Notes under the pieces: generated by a model
The model's database searches: none
Seen by the model: the letters and a program-made list of their open reading frames with translations, nothing else
Told to the model about the DNA's origin: nothing
Program-made: the position numbers and the translations under genes
In this document: piece by piece, positions 62,205 to 64,000 of the stretch
Numbering within the stretch: the first letter of the stretch is position 1
Layout of the letters: the number at the start of each line of letters is the position of its first letter
NCBI GenBank assembly: GCA_034687125.1
Contig: JAQGBZ010000092.1
Span: 1-64,000, forward strand
Source: Neelides folsomi
Taxonomy: Eukaryota; Arthropoda; Collembola; Neelipleona; Neelidae
Direction: 5' to 3'
Length of the DNA stretch: 64,000 nt

Positions 62205-63797
62205 ATGACGACTGGGGAGTCGGAATCTCCTTCTCCAAATACGACTCAAGAGGAGACAACAGACTCTCAAACTCCAGCAACAATTTCAACCCTCATTCCG
62301 CCAATAGTTAAACATGTCAGACCGAAGAAGCCAGAAACGAGGACGATTCAAGTGGCAAACATTGCTCCACAAGCGACGAGAGAACAAATGCAAACGCTTT
62401 TTAGTTATGTTGGGAAAATCGACGAAATTCGGCTGTTTCCTTCAGTGTAATAATACAGTTTAATAATTCACTTATTTAACTTTTAAATATTATTCATTAT
62501 TTGGTCATATTATAATTAATGATTAAAGGAAATTTAAAGAAATATTATTTTATCTTTCAGAGATTTGGGAATGACTGTAAATTCAAAAATATGTTTTGTA
62601 AAATTTTATGATACATCGAGTGTTGGAGTATCTCAACACCTTACAAATACCGTTTTCATAGATCGAGCCTTAATTGTTATACCTTTTATGGAACGTAAGT
62701 TTAAAATATATACAACCTATTTAGGAATAATTCAGGAATACGGGCGTAGAGATTTTTGACTTTTTCGAAGTATATTTTAGTCAATTAAACAGTGCTGATC
62801 ACGAATATGAGGTCGGGTAGTAATGCAAAATTAAAATGACCTAACCTAACCTAAAATAAAATTAATGAATAATTAGTAAAGCGGAGCGGAAGCGGAGACA
62901 TGTTTTATGCATACACTTTCGATTTCATCTCCTGGAATTCGAATGAAGGAAGGAAGTGCACGGTTTAGTTTTGTCGTGGATTTAACCGAAATTCATATTC
63001 CGAATTAATCAACTTTAATTTTCAATTAAATTATTTTTTATAATTTTGCAATCTCATTAGACTTCAGATTTGTGATCTCCATATGTTAGATTGTAAGAAA
63101 GTCATCAAGATTCAAGGAGGCTTGAATCTTGCCCTTATTTAATATGGCAAATTAATTTGTAAAAAATCCTAACTGTGTTTCTTGGATATTTAGCTGAGAT
63201 CCCTGAAGAAATCGTTGCACTTGAATTACTCAACAGTGGAAGTTTACTACCAGGCATCGCAGATCCCAAATTACCACAGCACGTATCTAGCCAAGTATGT
63301 AGTTAAATATTTCAATTATTGAAGTTAATAAATGTTTGTTTGTGATTGTTTGTAAATGATTTTCAGCTTGAAGGAATTCCACCGCACCAGATGGTAGCAA
63401 CTAACGATCCAAAACTATTGGAAAATAATTTACCTCCTTATCCCAACCTCAATCCAATGCACGACAAAAGAAAAATTGAAGAAATTAGGCGAACAGTCAT
63501 GATTGCCAATTTAGACTCTGGGGTAAAACATTACACCGAAAGTTGATCTTTGTGAACTTGTAAAATTATTATGAGCATTAGCCAAATCTTATTCCAATGT
63601 TTTTTTGGTGATTGTGTACAGGTCCCGTCCCAGGACATTGTGGATTACTTTAGCAATGTCGGGGAAGTGAAATACTTCCGACTTTGTACAAGAGACAACG
63701 ATCCACTCCATTATGCTCTCATTGAATTCACGGATCAACCTGCCGTTCTGGAAGCTCTTAAACTGAACGGGACGAAGCTTGGGTCGAAGATCATCAA
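62205..63797 (+). CDS. SREK1: SREK1 splicing regulator, N-terminal part
   Basis: SR-related nuclear protein (SFRS12/SRrp86) that modulates alternative splicing. Coding exons 62205-62446, 62561-62694, 63194-63294, 63367-63522, 63622-63797 give about 269 residues; the last ends in phase 2 at an AA/GTAATT donor, so the gene runs past the right edge. RRM1 starts TIQVANIAPQATREQMQTLF and contains KICFVKFYDTSSVG and QHLTNTVFIDRALIVIPF, nearly the vertebrate sequence. A short linker, PEEIVALELLNSG, matches the family, then a Pro-rich stretch. RRM2 starts RRTVMIANLDSG with ALIEFTDQPAVLEAL. The Arg/Ser-rich C-terminal domain expected of the family is not in the window. The ATG lies 7 nt after a splice acceptor, implying a non-coding first exon. 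Confidence 0.93.
62840..62854. repeat. Short telomere-like CCTAA run
   Basis: Three CCTAA units (complement TTAGG) lie in SREK1 intron 62695-63193. TTAGG is the ancestral arthropod telomere repeat; three units may be chance or a small interstitial copy. Confidence 0.5.
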
Positions 63798-64000
63798 GTA
63801 ATTGTTTCATTCTTTCCTTTGAGTCGCAAATAAGTTTAGATTTTGTAATCATTTAATCTTTTACCCTTCGGTCTCCATTGGAGAGGGTAAGTGGTCAGTT
63901 GAGGGCGTTTCAAATATATTTCTAGACTAGGGCTAGGAGTGTAATTAAAATAACGGGTTGGAACAGGAAGTTGAAGTGGGTCTCTGTTTTTTTGGTTTTT
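63798..64000 (+). other. SREK1 intron at the right window edge
   Basis: Follows the phase-2 donor at 63798. No further exon is recognised before the window ends. Confidence 0.6.

Overview
This is a stretch of AT-rich animal nuclear DNA. Genes are split into many short exons by GT-AG introns (45 bp to several kb) and lie on both strands with no operon logic. The gene set (RET receptor kinase, clarin, AP-4 bHLH factor, TIA-1, SREK1, sphingosine kinase, DENND10, RMND1, METTL1) is that of a bilaterian metazoan. Gene sizes and a short TTAGG-type telomere-like run fit an invertebrate, most likely an arthropod, but I cannot name the species. No viral, bacterial or CRISPR sequence was recognised.

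Layout. 1-6100: no recognisable gene; inverted-repeat elements and one clear hAT-type non-autonomous transposon. 6110-8192 (+): sphingosine kinase. 8193-11875: intergenic, with a second hAT-type element. 11876-15307 (-): TFAP4/AP-4 bHLH-zipper factor, divergent from 15874-17325 (+) RMND1, a mitochondrial translation factor. 17921-34556 (+): TIA1/Rox8-type RNA-binding protein with long introns. 36538-38507 (+): DENND10 (FAM45). 39072-41881 (-): clarin-family four-TM protein. 41882-45111: intergenic. 45112-56798 (-): RET receptor tyrosine kinase, 21 exons traced, signal-peptide exon not found. 58759-59039 (-): possible orphan exon. 60097-61478 (-): METTL1 tRNA m7G methyltransferase, divergent from 62205-63797+ (+) SREK1, which runs off the right edge.

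The genes are unrelated housekeeping and signalling genes that happen to be neighbours; two divergent pairs (TFAP4/RMND1 and METTL1/SREK1) probably share promoter regions of about 570 and 730 bp. I found no new multi-gene system. The most novel content is a set of small transposons defined here by terminal inverted repeats plus exact target-site duplications: two hAT-like, one with a CACAGTG end and 5-bp duplication inside a RET intron (Transib-like), and one 114-bp MITE in another RET intron. Other points are a TIA1 terminal exon open in two frames, a 45-bp in-frame intron inside TIA1 RRM3, and a GC-rich coding-like island antisense within a TIA1 intron.

Exon boundaries were read by eye from splice motifs, phase continuity and remembered family conservation. 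They are predictions; no alignment or transcript evidence was available.
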